A DNA stretch of 64,000 nt. Source: Streptomyces fumanus. Lineage in GTDB: Bacteria; Actinomycetota; Actinomycetes; Streptomycetales; Streptomycetaceae. The notes beneath the pieces were generated by a model. That model did no database searches. It worked only from the letters and a program-made list of their open reading frames with translations, and was not told the DNA's origin. The first letter of the stretch is position 1. Every line of letters starts with the position of its first letter. The translations under genes and the position numbers were made by a program. Below, piece by piece: positions 16,019 to 27,352 of the stretch. The DNA is taken from positions 62,001-126,000 of the forward strand of contig NZ_BNBI01000009.1 of assembly GCF_014655295.1 (NCBI RefSeq), given 5' to 3'.

Positions 16019-17230
16019 ATGCAGGTGATCCAGTCGACCAAGCTCGCCAACGTCTGTTACGAGATCCGGGGCCCGGTGCTCGAGGAGGCGATGCGGCTGG
16101 AAGCCGCCGGTCACCGCATCCTCAAGCTGAACACCGGCAACCCGGCGGCGTTCGGTTTCGAGTGCCCGCCCGAGATCCTGGAGGACATCCTCCGCAATGT
16201 GTCGACGGCCCACGGGTACGGCGACGCCAAGGGGCTGCTGGCCGCGCGCCGGGCGGTCGTCATGCACAACCAGACCCTCGGCATCGAGACCGACGTCGAG
16301 CACGTCTTCATCGGCAACGGCGTCTCCGAGCTGATCGTGATGGCGATGCAGGGCCTGCTCGACGACGGCGACGAGGTGCTCGTGCCCGCGCCGGACTACC
16401 CGCTGTGGACGGCGGCCGTCTCGCTGTCCGGCGGCACCGCGGTGCACTACCGGTGCGACGAGCAGTCCGACTGGATGCCCGACCTCGCGGACCTGGAGCG
16501 GAAGATCACCGACCGCACCAAGGCGCTGGTCGTCATCAACCCGAACAACCCCACCGGCGCGGTCTACGACGAGGCGGTGCTGCGCGGCCTGACCGACATC
16601 GCCCGCCGCCACAACCTGCTGGTCTGCTCCGACGAGATCTACGACAAGATCCTGTACGACGACGCCACCCACACCCCCACCGCCGCGATCGCCCCCGACC
16701 TGCTCACCCTGACCTTCAACGGCATGTCGAAGGCGTACCGGGTGGCCGGTTACCGGGTCGGCTGGATGGCGGTGTCCGGGCCCCGCGCGCACGCCGAGTC
16801 CTACATCGAGGGCCTGACGGTGCTGGCGAACATGCGGCTGTGCGCCAACATGCCGGGCCAGCACGGCGTGGTCGCCGCGCTCAGCGGGCGGCAGAGCATC
16901 ACGGACCTGGTGCTGCCGGGCGGGCGGCTGCGCGAGCAGCGGGACACGGCGTACGAGCTGCTGACGCAGATCCCCGGGGTGACCTGTGTAAAGCCCAAGG
17001 GGGCGCTGTACCTCTTCCCGCGCCTGGACCCCAAGGTGTTCAAGATCAAGGACGACCGGCGGATGGTCCTGGACCTGCTCCGCCAGGAGAAGATCATGGT
17101 CGTCCAGGGCACCGGCTTCAACTGGCCCGAGCCGGACCACTTCCGGGTGGTGACCCTGCCCACGGCCGCGGACCTGCGGGACGCGGTGGGCCGGATCGGG
17201 CGCTTCCTGAGCGGGTACGCACAGCACTGA
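16019..17230 (+). CDS. alaA: AlaA-type pyridoxal-phosphate aminotransferase (glutamate-pyruvate)
   Basis: 403 residues, essentially the length of E. coli AlaA (405). It opens QSTKLANVCYEIRGPVLEEA, typical of this subgroup. Class I aminotransferase motifs are present: GDAKGLLAARRAV, VINPNNPTGAVY, SDEIYDKI and the PLP lysine in SKAYRVAGYRVGW. It interconverts pyruvate/glutamate and alanine/2-oxoglutarate. It follows the deacylase gene by 56 nt but has its own TAAGCT box, so it is probably a separate transcriptional unit. Confidence 0.9.
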   Translation: MQVIQSTKLANVCYEIRGPVLEEAMRLEAAGHRILKLNTGNPAAFGFECPPEILEDILRNVSTAHGYGDAKGLLAARRAVVMHNQTLGIETDVEHVFIGNGVSELIVMAMQGLLDDGDEVLVPAPDYPLWTAAVSLSGGTAVHYRCDEQSDWMPDLADLERKITDRTKALVVINPNNPTGAVYDEAVLRGLTDIARRHNLLVCSDEIYDKILYDDATHTPTAAIAPDLLTLTFNGMSKAYRVAGYRVGWMAVSGPRAHAESYIEGLTVLANMRLCANMPGQHGVVAALSGRQSITDLVLPGGRLREQRDTAYELLTQIPGVTCVKPKGALYLFPRLDPKVFKIKDDRRMVLDLLRQEKIMVVQGTGFNWPEPDHFRVVTLPTAADLRDAVGRIGRFLSGYAQH

Positions 17231-17302
17231 TTCCGGGATCAGGACAACTTTAGACGTAATCCAATGTAGGATGGTTTCTGTCGAGCTAGGAGGCCATCCC
17301 CC

Positions 17303-17722
17303 ATGTACGAACCGATCCGCACCAAGTCGGTCCACACGATGGCCGACGGCCCCACGGGCATTCCGCACCGGTCCCGGGAGGAGGAGCTGGACATCCAGCT
17401 CGCCGGCCATCTCGCCGCCCTCCTCGCGGTGACCGACGAACTGCGGGCGCTGGCCCCCTCCGCCGATCTGGAGCAGGCGGCCGAGCGGCTCGCCGCCCAG
17501 GTGTCCCGGCTGCGGGCCGGCCGGGCGCCGGCCCGCGCGTCGGTGCCTCCGGCCGCCGACGGGCCGGGACCAGAGGCGCTGCACCGGCGGGCGCACACCC
17601 TGGCGGGGCGGGCGCTGGTCGTGGCGGCCTCCCGGGCGGACACGGCCGCGGCGATCCTGGCCGCGGAGCGGATGGACGCGCACGCGGCGGCGCTGGAGCC
17701 GCGCGAGCTGGCGTCCCGCTAG
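17303..17722 (+). CDS. small hypothetical helical protein
   Basis: 139 residues; no family recognised. AGGAGG lies 8 nt before the ATG, and a -10-like TAGGAT is at 17267-17272, so expression is well supported. The protein is mostly Ala/Arg-rich amphipathic helix (LAGHLAALLAVTDELRALA, LHRRAHTLAGRALVVAASRADTAAAILAAERM) with a Pro/Ala linker near the middle and no membrane segment or signal peptide. It stands alone between the aminotransferase and the repeat-bearing intergenic region. Confidence 0.8.
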   Translation: MYEPIRTKSVHTMADGPTGIPHRSREEELDIQLAGHLAALLAVTDELRALAPSADLEQAAERLAAQVSRLRAGRAPARASVPPAADGPGPEALHRRAHTLAGRALVVAASRADTAAAILAAERMDAHAAALEPRELASR

Positions 17723-18151
17723 GCCCTGCGGGGCGCTCCCTGAACGGCCCCGGTCCGCGTGCACCCGCAGCGACGCGCGGACCGGGTGCCATGGCACTGC
17801 GTTCGCTTTGGCGGTGCCGGGCTTGGCGTGGTTCCGGCGGCTTTCCGTTGTGGGTGGCTGGTCGCGCAGTTCCCCGCGCCCCTTTGAGGGGCGTTGTCCC
17901 GACGCGTGTTTGCGGGGCGGGCCGCGTGGGGGGTCGCGCAGTTTCCCGCGCCCCTTTCGGGGCGCGTGTTTGCGGGTGGGGCCGGGGCCCCGCACGTCGT
18001 TGTGCGGGGGGCCCGGCCCGGGCGGGGTGGTCGCCCGCTCCGGGGACATCGAGCTACGGGAGCGGGAAGGCACCCCTCTCGCGGCCGGCCTTCGTGACGA
18101 CATCGCTGGTCAGGGCTAGTCGGACCGGCCGCGAAGCGGTACGGGGACCGG
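17723..18151. other. 429-bp intergenic region between convergent genes
   Basis: It separates the small hypothetical gene from PEP carboxykinase. It holds two direct copies of a Streptomyces-type intergenic repeat (annotated separately), GC-rich hairpins around 17976-18030, and no credible gene on either strand. It probably acts as a termination zone for both flanking genes. Confidence 0.6.
17861..17985. repeat. two direct copies of the GTCGCGCAGTTCCCCGCGCCCC intergenic repeat
   Basis: Copy A (17861-17932) and copy B (17933-17985) share GTCGCGCAGTT(C/T)CCCGCG, CCCCTTT, GGGGCG and a following GCGTGTTTGCGGG; copy B lacks about 11 bp. Each copy can fold through CGCCCCTTT-GAGGGGCG-type arms. A 17-bp exact match in reverse is at 21783-21799 and a weaker one at 61150-61166. 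Confidence 0.75.
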
Positions 18152-19972
18152 TCAGCCCAGGCGCTCCACCAGGGCGCGGTACTGGTCCCACAGCTCCTTC
18201 GGCGTGTGGTCGCCGAAGGTGTTCAGGTGCTCGGGGATCAGCGCGGCCTCCTCGCGCCAGACCTCCTTGTCCACCGAGAGCAGGAAGTCCAGGTCGGCCT
18301 CGGACAGGTCCAGCCCGTCGGTGTCCAAAGCGCCCTTGGCGGGCAGCACGCCGATCGGCGTCTCGACGCCCTCGGCCCGGCCCTCCAGGCGCTCCACGAT
18401 CCACTTCAGCACCCGGCCGTTCTCGCCGAAGCCCGGCCACACGAACCGGCCCGTGTCGTCCTTGCGGAACCAGTTGACGTAGTAGATCTTCGGCAGCTTG
18501 GACTGGTCCTTGCCCTTGGCGACATCGACCCAGTGGCCCATGTAGTCGCCCATGTTGTAGCCGCAGAACGGCAGCATGGCGAACGGGTCGCGGCGCAGCT
18601 CACCGACCTTGCCCTCGGCGGCGGCGGTCTTCTCGGAGGCCACGTTGGCGCCGAGGAAGACGCCGTGGTTCCAGTCGAAGGACTCGGTGACCAGCGGTAC
18701 GGCGGTGGCGCGCCGGCCACCGAACAGGATCGCCGAGATCGGCACGCCCTTGGGGTCCTCCCACTCGGGCGCGATGATCGGGCACTGCGCGGCGGGCACG
18801 GTGAACCGGGCGTTGGGGTGGGCGGCCGGGGTCCCCGACTCCGGGGTCCAGTCCTCGCCCCGCCAGTCCGTGAGGTGGGCCGGGGGCTCCTCGGTCATGC
18901 CCTCCCACCACACGTCGCCGTCGTCGGTGAGGGCCACGTTGGTGAAGACGGCGTTGCCCCACAGCGTCTTCATGGCGTTGGCGTTGGTGTGCTCACCCGT
19001 ACCGGGCGCGACGCCGAAGAACCCGGCCTCGGGGTTGATGGCGTACAGGCGGCCGTCCTCGCCGAAGCGCATCCAGGCGATGTCGTCGCCGATGGTCTCC
19101 ACCGTCCAGCCGGAGATGGTGGGTTCCAGCATGGCGAGGTTGGTCTTGCCGCAGGCGGAGGGGAAGGCGGCGGCGACGTACCTCGCCTCGCCCTGCGGCG
19201 GGGTGAGCTTGAGGATCAGCATGTGCTCGGCGAGCCAGCCCTCGTCGCGGGCCATGACGGAGGCGATCCGCAGGGCGTAGCACTTCTTGCCGAGCAGGGC
19301 GTTGCCGCCGTAGCCGGAGCCGTAGGACCAGATCTCGCGGTCCTCGGGGAAGTGCGAGATGTACTTGGTCCGGTTGCACGGCCAGGGCACGTCCTGCTGG
19401 CCCTCGGCCAGCGGGGCGCCCAGCGAGTGCACGGCCTTGACGAAGAAGCCGCTGTCGCCCAGCTCGTCCAGGACCGGCTGCCCCATCCGGGTCATCGTCC
19501 GCATCGAGACGGCCACGTACGCCGAGTCGGTGATCTCGACGCCGATCGCGGAGAGCGGCGAGCCCAGCGGGCCCATGCAGAACGGGACGACGTACATGGT
19601 CCGGCCCCGCATCGAGCCGCGGAACAGGCCGTTGTCACCGGTGAAGATCTCCCGCATCTCGGCGGGGTCCTTCCAGTGGTTGGTGGGGCCGGCGTCCTCC
19701 TCCCGCGCGGAGCAGATGAAGGTGCGGTCCTCCACGCGGGCGACGTCGGACGGGTCGGAGGCCGCGTAGTAGGAGTTGGGGCGCTTGATCGGGTCGAGCT
19801 TGCGGAAGGTGCCCTTGGCCACCAGCTCCGCGCACAGCCGCTCGTACTCGGCCTCGGAACCGTCGCACCAGACCACCTGGTCCGGCTGCGTCAGTTCGGC
19901 GATCTCGTTCACCCACGAGATCAGCTCCTGGTGCCGGGTGGGGACGGGGGAAGCCGCGATGTCGAGCGCCAC
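18152..19972 (-). CDS. pckG: phosphoenolpyruvate carboxykinase (GTP)
   Basis: 606 residues, the expected size for the GTP-dependent enzyme. The GTG start at 19972 follows GAGGAGC. Key sites: FPSACGKTNLAML (P-loop and reactive Cys), GSGYGGNALLGKKCYALRIAS, RPNSYYAASDPSDVARVEDRTFICS and NHGVFLGANVASE. It converts oxaloacetate and GTP to phosphoenolpyruvate, feeding gluconeogenesis from amino acids, which suits a window rich in amino acid catabolism. It is monocistronic, with a 341-bp upstream region. Confidence 0.96.
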   Translation of the reverse strand: MALDIAASPVPTRHQELISWVNEIAELTQPDQVVWCDGSEAEYERLCAELVAKGTFRKLDPIKRPNSYYAASDPSDVARVEDRTFICSAREEDAGPTNHWKDPAEMREIFTGDNGLFRGSMRGRTMYVVPFCMGPLGSPLSAIGVEITDSAYVAVSMRTMTRMGQPVLDELGDSGFFVKAVHSLGAPLAEGQQDVPWPCNRTKYISHFPEDREIWSYGSGYGGNALLGKKCYALRIASVMARDEGWLAEHMLILKLTPPQGEARYVAAAFPSACGKTNLAMLEPTISGWTVETIGDDIAWMRFGEDGRLYAINPEAGFFGVAPGTGEHTNANAMKTLWGNAVFTNVALTDDGDVWWEGMTEEPPAHLTDWRGEDWTPESGTPAAHPNARFTVPAAQCPIIAPEWEDPKGVPISAILFGGRRATAVPLVTESFDWNHGVFLGANVASEKTAAAEGKVGELRRDPFAMLPFCGYNMGDYMGHWVDVAKGKDQSKLPKIYYVNWFRKDDTGRFVWPGFGENGRVLKWIVERLEGRAEGVETPIGVLPAKGALDTDGLDLSEADLDFLLSVDKEVWREEAALIPEHLNTFGDHTPKELWDQYRALVERLG

Positions 19973-20283
19973 GATTGCTCCTCACTGAGGGATGTGTTGG
20001 TGGAGGCCCCGTGGGGGCTGCGACCCGGATGCTTGCCGCACAGACGCCCTTGGCGCTCATCCGGTGCCGACCGCACTCATTTGATCATCCGACGCGCGCG
20101 CCCATCTGTCCAGAGGGCCGCACACCTGAGCGGCGTGAGGATCGCCACGTACCACCGGTGAAGCCGGAGATTCTTTGCGTATACCTGGCATTTCGCGGAA
20201 ACTTCTTTTACTTGTCCCGGGCACCCGCCCCTCCGTGGGAGGATGACCGCCCGCGGCGCCTCCCGCGACCGGACTGATCCTTA
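19973..20283. other. upstream region of pckG and the TrhA-like gene
   Basis: This divergent region contains no credible gene. A locally AT-rich stretch (about 20161-20215, with GCGTATACC and CTTCTTTTACTTG) stands out from the GC-rich surroundings and probably holds the pckG promoter. I could not assign -35/-10 boxes with confidence. Confidence 0.4.
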
Positions 20284-20301
20284 ACTTACGGTTCCGTAGG
20301 T
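20284..20301. promoter_or_regulatory. palindromic operator upstream of the TrhA-like gene
   Basis: ACTTACGG-TT-CCGTAGGT: 8-bp arms with one mismatch. The shape is like TetR-family operators. It abuts the TACGAT -10 box at 20301-20306, so a bound protein would repress. No regulator gene is adjacent. Confidence 0.6.
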
Positions 20302-20306
20302 ACGAT
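20301..20306 (+). promoter_or_regulatory. -10 box, leaderless TrhA-like mRNA
   Basis: TACGAT ends 7 nt before the ATG at 20314 and there is no ribosome site, so the transcript is probably leaderless. It overlaps the palindromic operator by one base. Confidence 0.5.
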
Positions 20307-20313
20307 TCGGCTC

Positions 20314-21027
20314 ATGACTGCGTCCGCCTTCGATGCGCACAAGGACTCGTCGGCCCCCGGCCGCGGCCCCGTCGCGCTCTCCCTGCCGCACCCGGTGAAG
20401 CCCAGGCTCCGCGGCTGGCTGCACCTCGGCATGTTCCCGGCCGTACTCATCGCAGGTCTGGTGCTCACCGCCCTCGCCGACTCGGCCAGGGGGCGCCTGG
20501 CCTGCGGCATCTTCGCCCTCACCGCCTGCCTGCTGTTCGGCGTCAGCGCCCTCTACCACCGGGGCGACTGGAGCCCGCGCATGGACGGCGTGCTGCGCCG
20601 CCTGGACCACGCCAACATCTTCCTGATCATCGCGGGCACCTACACCCCGCTGGCGATGCTGCTGCTGCCGGGCGCCAAGGGCGAGTGGCTGCTGTGGGGG
20701 ATCTGGGCCGCCGCGGCGGCCGGGATACTCTTCCGCGTCTTCTGGGTCGGCGCCCCCCGCTGGCTCTACACGCCCTGTTACATCGCCATGGGCTGGGCGG
20801 CCGTCTTCTACCTGCCGGACTTCCTGCGCACCGGCGGCGCCACCGTGCTCACCCTGGTGATCATCGGCGGGGTGCTCTACAGCATCGGCGGCATCGTCTA
20901 CGGCATCAAGCGCCCCAACCCCTCCCCGCGCTGGTTCGGCTTCCACGAGGTCTTCCACTCGTTCACGCTGGCCGCCTTCACCGCGCACTACGTCGGCATC
21001 TCCCTGGTCGCCTACCAGCACTCCTGA
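20314..21027 (+). CDS. hemolysin III / TrhA-family (PAQR-like) membrane protein
   Basis: 237 residues with seven hydrophobic segments. Family residues are visible: SALYHRGDWSPRMDGVLRRLDHANIF (Ser-x3-His and LDHANIFLIIAGTYTP) and the C-terminal HEVFHSFTLAAFTAHYVG, giving the His/Asp set that binds zinc in PAQR-like proteins. Bacterial members are linked to membrane fluidity homeostasis rather than haemolysis. It has a leaderless start behind a palindromic operator, and the Mut7-C gene follows after 37 nt. Confidence 0.92.
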   Translation: MTASAFDAHKDSSAPGRGPVALSLPHPVKPRLRGWLHLGMFPAVLIAGLVLTALADSARGRLACGIFALTACLLFGVSALYHRGDWSPRMDGVLRRLDHANIFLIIAGTYTPLAMLLLPGAKGEWLLWGIWAAAAAGILFRVFWVGAPRWLYTPCYIAMGWAAVFYLPDFLRTGGATVLTLVIIGGVLYSIGGIVYGIKRPNPSPRWFGFHEVFHSFTLAAFTAHYVGISLVAYQHS

Positions 21028-21064
21028 CCGGCCGGTCCGGGGGCGCCCGTGGCATCCTGACCGG

Positions 21065-21802
21065 GTGAACGGTGCCGAGATCCACGTCGAGTTCGCCCCC
21101 GAACTGCATCTCTTCGTCCCCCAGGCCCGCCGGGCCGGCGCCACCCGGGCCGCCGTCGACGGGGTCTCCACGCTCGGCCACGTGGTGGAGTCCCTCGGCG
21201 TCCCGCTGACCGAGGTCGGCACCCTCACCGCCGACGGCCGCCCGGTGCCGCCCGCGCACATCCCGGCGGCCGGCGAGTCGGTGACCGTGGGCCCGGTGGA
21301 GCGGCCCCAGCGGGTGCCGGGCGCTCCCCTGCGGTTCCTGCTCGACGTGCACCTGGGCACCCTCGCCCGGCGGCTGCGGCTGCTCGGCGTGGACACGGCC
21401 TACGAGTCCACGGACATCGGCGACCCCGCGCTCGCCGCCCGCTCGGCCGCCGAACGCCGGGTGCTGCTCAGCCGCGACCGGGGCCTGCTGCGCCGCCGCG
21501 AGCTGTGGGCCGGCGCCTTCGTCTACAGCACCCGCCCCGACGACCAGCTCCGTGACGTCCTGGACCGGTTCGCCCCCGAGCTGCGCCCCTGGACCCGCTG
21601 CACGGCCTGCAACGGCCTGCTGCGCCCCGCCACCAAGGAGGAGGTCGCCGACCAGCTCCAGCACGGCACCCGGCGCACCTACGACGTCTTCGCCCAGTGC
21701 GCGCAGTGCGGCCGCGCCTACTGGCGGGGCGCGCACCACGAGCAACTGGAGGCGATCGTCAGCGAATACGCCCCCGGGGGCCGCGGGGAACTGCGCGACT
21801 AG
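21065..21802 (+). CDS. ubiquitin-fold plus Mut7-C RNase-like protein
   Basis: 245 residues, GTG start. Residues about 1-85 form a ThiS/MoaD-like ubiquitin fold, but the C-terminus of that fold lacks a free Gly-Gly. Residues about 90-235 are a Mut7-C domain: RFLLDVHLGTLARRLRLLGVDTAYES with acidic residues of a PIN-like nuclease, VLLSRDRGLLRR, then a zinc ribbon with CTAC and CAQC pairs. This fusion is a known but little-studied bacterial architecture, thought to act on RNA. The last codons (GRGELRD-stop) coincide with a copy of the GCGGGGAACTGCGCGAC intergenic repeat, so the C-terminus may have been supplied by the repeat. Confidence 0.85.
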   Translation: MNGAEIHVEFAPELHLFVPQARRAGATRAAVDGVSTLGHVVESLGVPLTEVGTLTADGRPVPPAHIPAAGESVTVGPVERPQRVPGAPLRFLLDVHLGTLARRLRLLGVDTAYESTDIGDPALAARSAAERRVLLSRDRGLLRRRELWAGAFVYSTRPDDQLRDVLDRFAPELRPWTRCTACNGLLRPATKEEVADQLQHGTRRTYDVFAQCAQCGRAYWRGAHHEQLEAIVSEYAPGGRGELRD

Positions 21803-21817
21803 CCTCCCCCTGGCGGG

Positions 21818-23833
<2,016 letters not shown>

Positions 23834-23994
23834 CCTGCCCCAGTACCCGCGCCGCGCCGGACGGCACACCGCCGGGCCTCTCCTCAGACCGTTCACGCGG
23901 CACCGCACTTGACGCGCGCTCCACCGGGGAAAGACCCGACAGACGGGGCCGGGAGTCACCGGGGACGGGCGAGACCACCGGAGGGGGACGGGAC

Positions 23995-26900
23995 ATGCGG
24001 GACAGTCATCGCGCGGCGGCCGAGCAACTGCTGGCGCGGGCCGTGGAGGAGGAGGTCCGGCGCTCGGGCGGGCGCACCGACGGCCGGGTGCTGCTGACCC
24101 GGGCGCGGGCCGCGCTCGACTCGATGGCCGCCGCGGCCGCCGAGGAGTACGAGGCGTACACCCGCGCTCTGGACGAGACGGCGGCCGGACAGCTCACCTT
24201 CCGCCAGCGCTACGCCCGGGAGGGCGGCGGCACCCCGCTGCTGGTGGCCGCCGTCGCGGCGCTCGCCGCGGTCGTCGCCGACCTGGCGCTGGGCACCGGC
24301 GCGGGCACCGCGGTCGGCGCGGGCGCGGCCGTCGGGGCGGCCGGGGCGGCGGCGACCGTGGTGAAGGTGGCCGGCTCGCACCTGCCCGCCGCCCACCACC
24401 GGGCCGGCGCGGCGAACCAGCCCGGCGGCCCCGAGCAACTGCGCCTGCAGTGGCTGACCGCCCTGGAGGTACGGGGCATCCGGCCGTTCCTCGACCAGCA
24501 GCGGGTGCTCGCCGCCGCCGCCCGGCCCAAGAAGGCGGCGCCCCGGCTGCGCGGCGCCGACAAGAGCGCGGCGGCCCGCGGCCGGTCCGTGCTCGGCCAG
24601 TCCTTCGGGCAACTGCCGGACCCGGCGGAGCCGTTCGCCGGGCGGCGGCAGGAGCTGGCGACGCTGCGCCAGTGGGTGCGGGCGGCCCGCGCGAGCACGG
24701 AGACCAGGCCGACGGTGGTGGTGCTGCACGGGGCGCCCGGCAGCGGCCGTACGGCACTGGCGGTGCGCGCCACCCACGAGCTGCGGGACCACTTCCGCGG
24801 CGCCTGCGTGGTCGATCTGCGCGGCGCCGGCGGCGAGGAGCCGCCGCTGTCCACCCGGGACGCGCTGCTGTACCTGCTCAACCGGCTGGGCGCACCCCGC
24901 GAGCAACTGCTGTTCCGGGAGCGGTCCTCGGCGGACCAGCAGGTCAGGCGGCTCAGCGAGCTGTACCACCAGCATCTGACGGGCGTCCCGGTCACGGTGG
25001 TCCTGGACGACGCCGGGGACCCGGAGCAGGTGCGCGCGCTGGTGCCCGAGCGGTCGGACAGCCTGGTCCTGGTCACCGCGCGGGAGCCGCTGGAGCTGCC
25101 CGCCGATCTGCCCGCCCGGGTGCACCACCTGGCGGTGGAGCCGCTCGACCAGCCGGGCGCCGAGGAACTGCTGTCGGCCGCCGCCGAGGACGCCTCCGGC
25201 CCGTACGACGCCGAGTCGGCCGACCGGGTCCGGCAGTTGTGCGGGGGGCTGCCGCTGGCGCTGCGCATCGCCGGTTCCTCGCTGGGCGCGCGCTCACCGC
25301 GCGCCCTGGCCGCCGACCTCGCGGCGTACGGGCCCGTCGACCCGGTCGAGCGGGCGCTGTGGCTGCGCTACACCGACCAGTCCGAGACCGCCCGGAAGCT
25401 GCTGCGCCGGCTCGCGCTGGCCGGCCGCACCTCGCTGGGCGCCGCCGCCGCTGCCGCGCTGCTCGCGACGGACGAGGCGGAGGCCACCCGGCATCTGGTG
25501 ACGCTCTCCCGGGCCGGTCTGATCGACCACGTCCGCGGCAGCCGCTACAAGCTGCACGACACGGTCCGCGCCTTCGCGCGGGCCCGCCTGCTGGACGAGG
25601 AGCCGGCCACCGAGCGGGCCGCCGCGCAGGAACGCCTGATCGTCAACTACGGGGAGCTGGCCGACTCCGTGCTGCGCCTGGTCGACGGCAACATGTCGAC
25701 CCGCTCCGACCGGTTCGGTCCGCACGGCTTCACCTCGCTGGACGAGGCGCTGCGCTGGCTCGACGACGAGTCCGGGTTCATCACGGCCACCCTGCGGCAC
25801 GCCGAGGGCGTCGACCGGGGCGCGCTGCTGAACCTGCTGGGCGCGCTCTGCGACTACTGCCTGCTGCGCGGCGACCTCTACCGGCTGGGCGAGATCAGCG
25901 AGCTGGCCCAGGAGGTCGACGAGGGGCTGCTGATCCGCTCGGTGCAGTGGCGCACCGGCATCGCGGCCCGGCAGCTCGGCGAGCTGGACAAGGCCCGCAC
26001 CACCCTGACCTCGGTCGTCGACCTCTATCTGGAGGCCCACCACGACACGGGCGCGGCCCGGGCGCTGACCTCGCTCGGCATCACCCTGCACCACCAGGGC
26101 AACCTCGGCGAGGCCGCCGCCCGGCTCCGCGAGGCCCTCGACCTCCAGGCCGGCCCCGAGCTGGCCACCGACCGGGCCTGGACGCTGCACGCGCTGGCCG
26201 GGGTGGAACGCGACCGCGGCCGCCTCGCCGAGGCCCTGGAACTGCTGGAGGAGTCGCTGGTCCTGCACCGGAGGGGCGAGTCCGTGCACGGCCAGGCATG
26301 GGCCCACTTCCAGCTCGGCCAGCTCCAACTGCGCATGGGCGACGTGCCCCGCGCCGAGACCGAGCTGCGCACCGCCCTCGACCTGTACGGCCGCACCCAG
26401 GACCGCCGCGGCGAGGCATGGGCGCTGACCCAGTCGGCCCGCGCCAGGCTGGTCGCCGGGGACGCCCCGGCCGCCGTGGAGGAACTGCGCGCGGCGGTCG
26501 CCCGGCACCGGGACAACGAGGACGCGCGCGGCGAGGCGTGGACGGTCTACTACCTCGGCCAGGCCCTGGAGGAGACCGGCGACCTGGACCGCGCGGTCCG
26601 CGAACTGGAACGCTCCCGGACGATGTTCTCCCGGATGCGGGACGTGTACGGGCTGGCCTGCGCCCGGCACCACTCGGCCCGCGTCACCCGCGACCAGCGC
26701 GCCGCGCAGACCGGTTCGCTGCGCAACTCCGGGTTCGCCCGGCAGCTCCTGGTCGACGCCCGCGCCGACTTCCACCGCATCGGCGTCGCCCACGGCGAGG
26801 CGTGGACCTGCCTGGAGCTGGCGGTGGTGGACGCGGGCAACGCCCGTACCGCGCAGGCGCTGGCCCTGTGCGACGAGGCCGTCGCCCTGTTCGCCTCGTA

Positions 26901-27198
26901 CGGCGACCGGCGCGGCGAGGACTGGGCGCGCTTCCTGCGCTGCACCCTGCTGCCGTACGCCGCTCCCGGCGGCGTCGAGATCGGCACGGCGGTGGCCCAG
27001 GAGGAGCTGGCGCAGCTCGCCCGGGCCGGTCACCCGGCGCGCGACGAGAAGCTGGACGACTTCGTTGAGGCGTACCAGCTCCTGCTGGAACGCGGCGTCC
27101 AGCTCGACTCCGGCTGGCAGGCGTGGCACCTCGGCATGACCCCGAGCCGCCACGCCCGCGAGGTGATGGGGGTGGAGGTGGGCGCGCGGCAGGGCTGA
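23995..27198 (+). CDS. membrane-associated STAND NTPase with TPR repeats (no DNA-binding domain)
   Basis: 1067 residues; the ATG follows GGAGGGGGACGGGAC. Order: a helical N-terminus (1-75), two hydrophobic segments (about 80-100 and 103-127), a linker, an NB-ARC-type NTPase (about 212-460), a winged-helix-like region (about 470-560), then roughly ten TPR-like repeats (about 620-1040, e.g. GNLGEAAARLREALDLQ, GDVPRAETELRTALDLY). Walker A reads G246-APGSG-R252-T: the lysine is replaced by Arg. Walker B is VTVVLDDAGD. It resembles AfsR/SARP regulators without their N-terminal DNA-binding domain. It is probably a membrane-located sensor or scaffold; partner unknown. Confidence 0.85.
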   Translation: MRDSHRAAAEQLLARAVEEEVRRSGGRTDGRVLLTRARAALDSMAAAAAEEYEAYTRALDETAAGQLTFRQRYAREGGGTPLLVAAVAALAAVVADLALGTGAGTAVGAGAAVGAAGAAATVVKVAGSHLPAAHHRAGAANQPGGPEQLRLQWLTALEVRGIRPFLDQQRVLAAAARPKKAAPRLRGADKSAAARGRSVLGQSFGQLPDPAEPFAGRRQELATLRQWVRAARASTETRPTVVVLHGAPGSGRTALAVRATHELRDHFRGACVVDLRGAGGEEPPLSTRDALLYLLNRLGAPREQLLFRERSSADQQVRRLSELYHQHLTGVPVTVVLDDAGDPEQVRALVPERSDSLVLVTAREPLELPADLPARVHHLAVEPLDQPGAEELLSAAAEDASGPYDAESADRVRQLCGGLPLALRIAGSSLGARSPRALAADLAAYGPVDPVERALWLRYTDQSETARKLLRRLALAGRTSLGAAAAAALLATDEAEATRHLVTLSRAGLIDHVRGSRYKLHDTVRAFARARLLDEEPATERAAAQERLIVNYGELADSVLRLVDGNMSTRSDRFGPHGFTSLDEALRWLDDESGFITATLRHAEGVDRGALLNLLGALCDYCLLRGDLYRLGEISELAQEVDEGLLIRSVQWRTGIAARQLGELDKARTTLTSVVDLYLEAHHDTGAARALTSLGITLHHQGNLGEAAARLREALDLQAGPELATDRAWTLHALAGVERDRGRLAEALELLEESLVLHRRGESVHGQAWAHFQLGQLQLRMGDVPRAETELRTALDLYGRTQDRRGEAWALTQSARARLVAGDAPAAVEELRAAVARHRDNEDARGEAWTVYYLGQALEETGDLDRAVRELERSRTMFSRMRDVYGLACARHHSARVTRDQRAAQTGSLRNSGFARQLLVDARADFHRIGVAHGEAWTCLELAVVDAGNARTAQALALCDEAVALFASYGDRRGEDWARFLRCTLLPYAAPGGVEIGTAVAQEELAQLARAGHPARDEKLDDFVEAYQLLLERGVQLDSGWQAWHLGMTPSRHAREVMGVEVGARQG

Positions 27199-27352
27199 GG
27201 AGCGGGGCGGTCGGGAGAAACGGCAGGCTGAGGGGCAGGGCGGTCGGGAGCAGGTACCACCAAAGGGTGAATCGGGTCGATTTCCTGCAACCACGGGACT
27301 CCCGCGCGGGTCATGCAGCCGCATCACCCGTTCGCACCCTCGGGGGCCTCAG

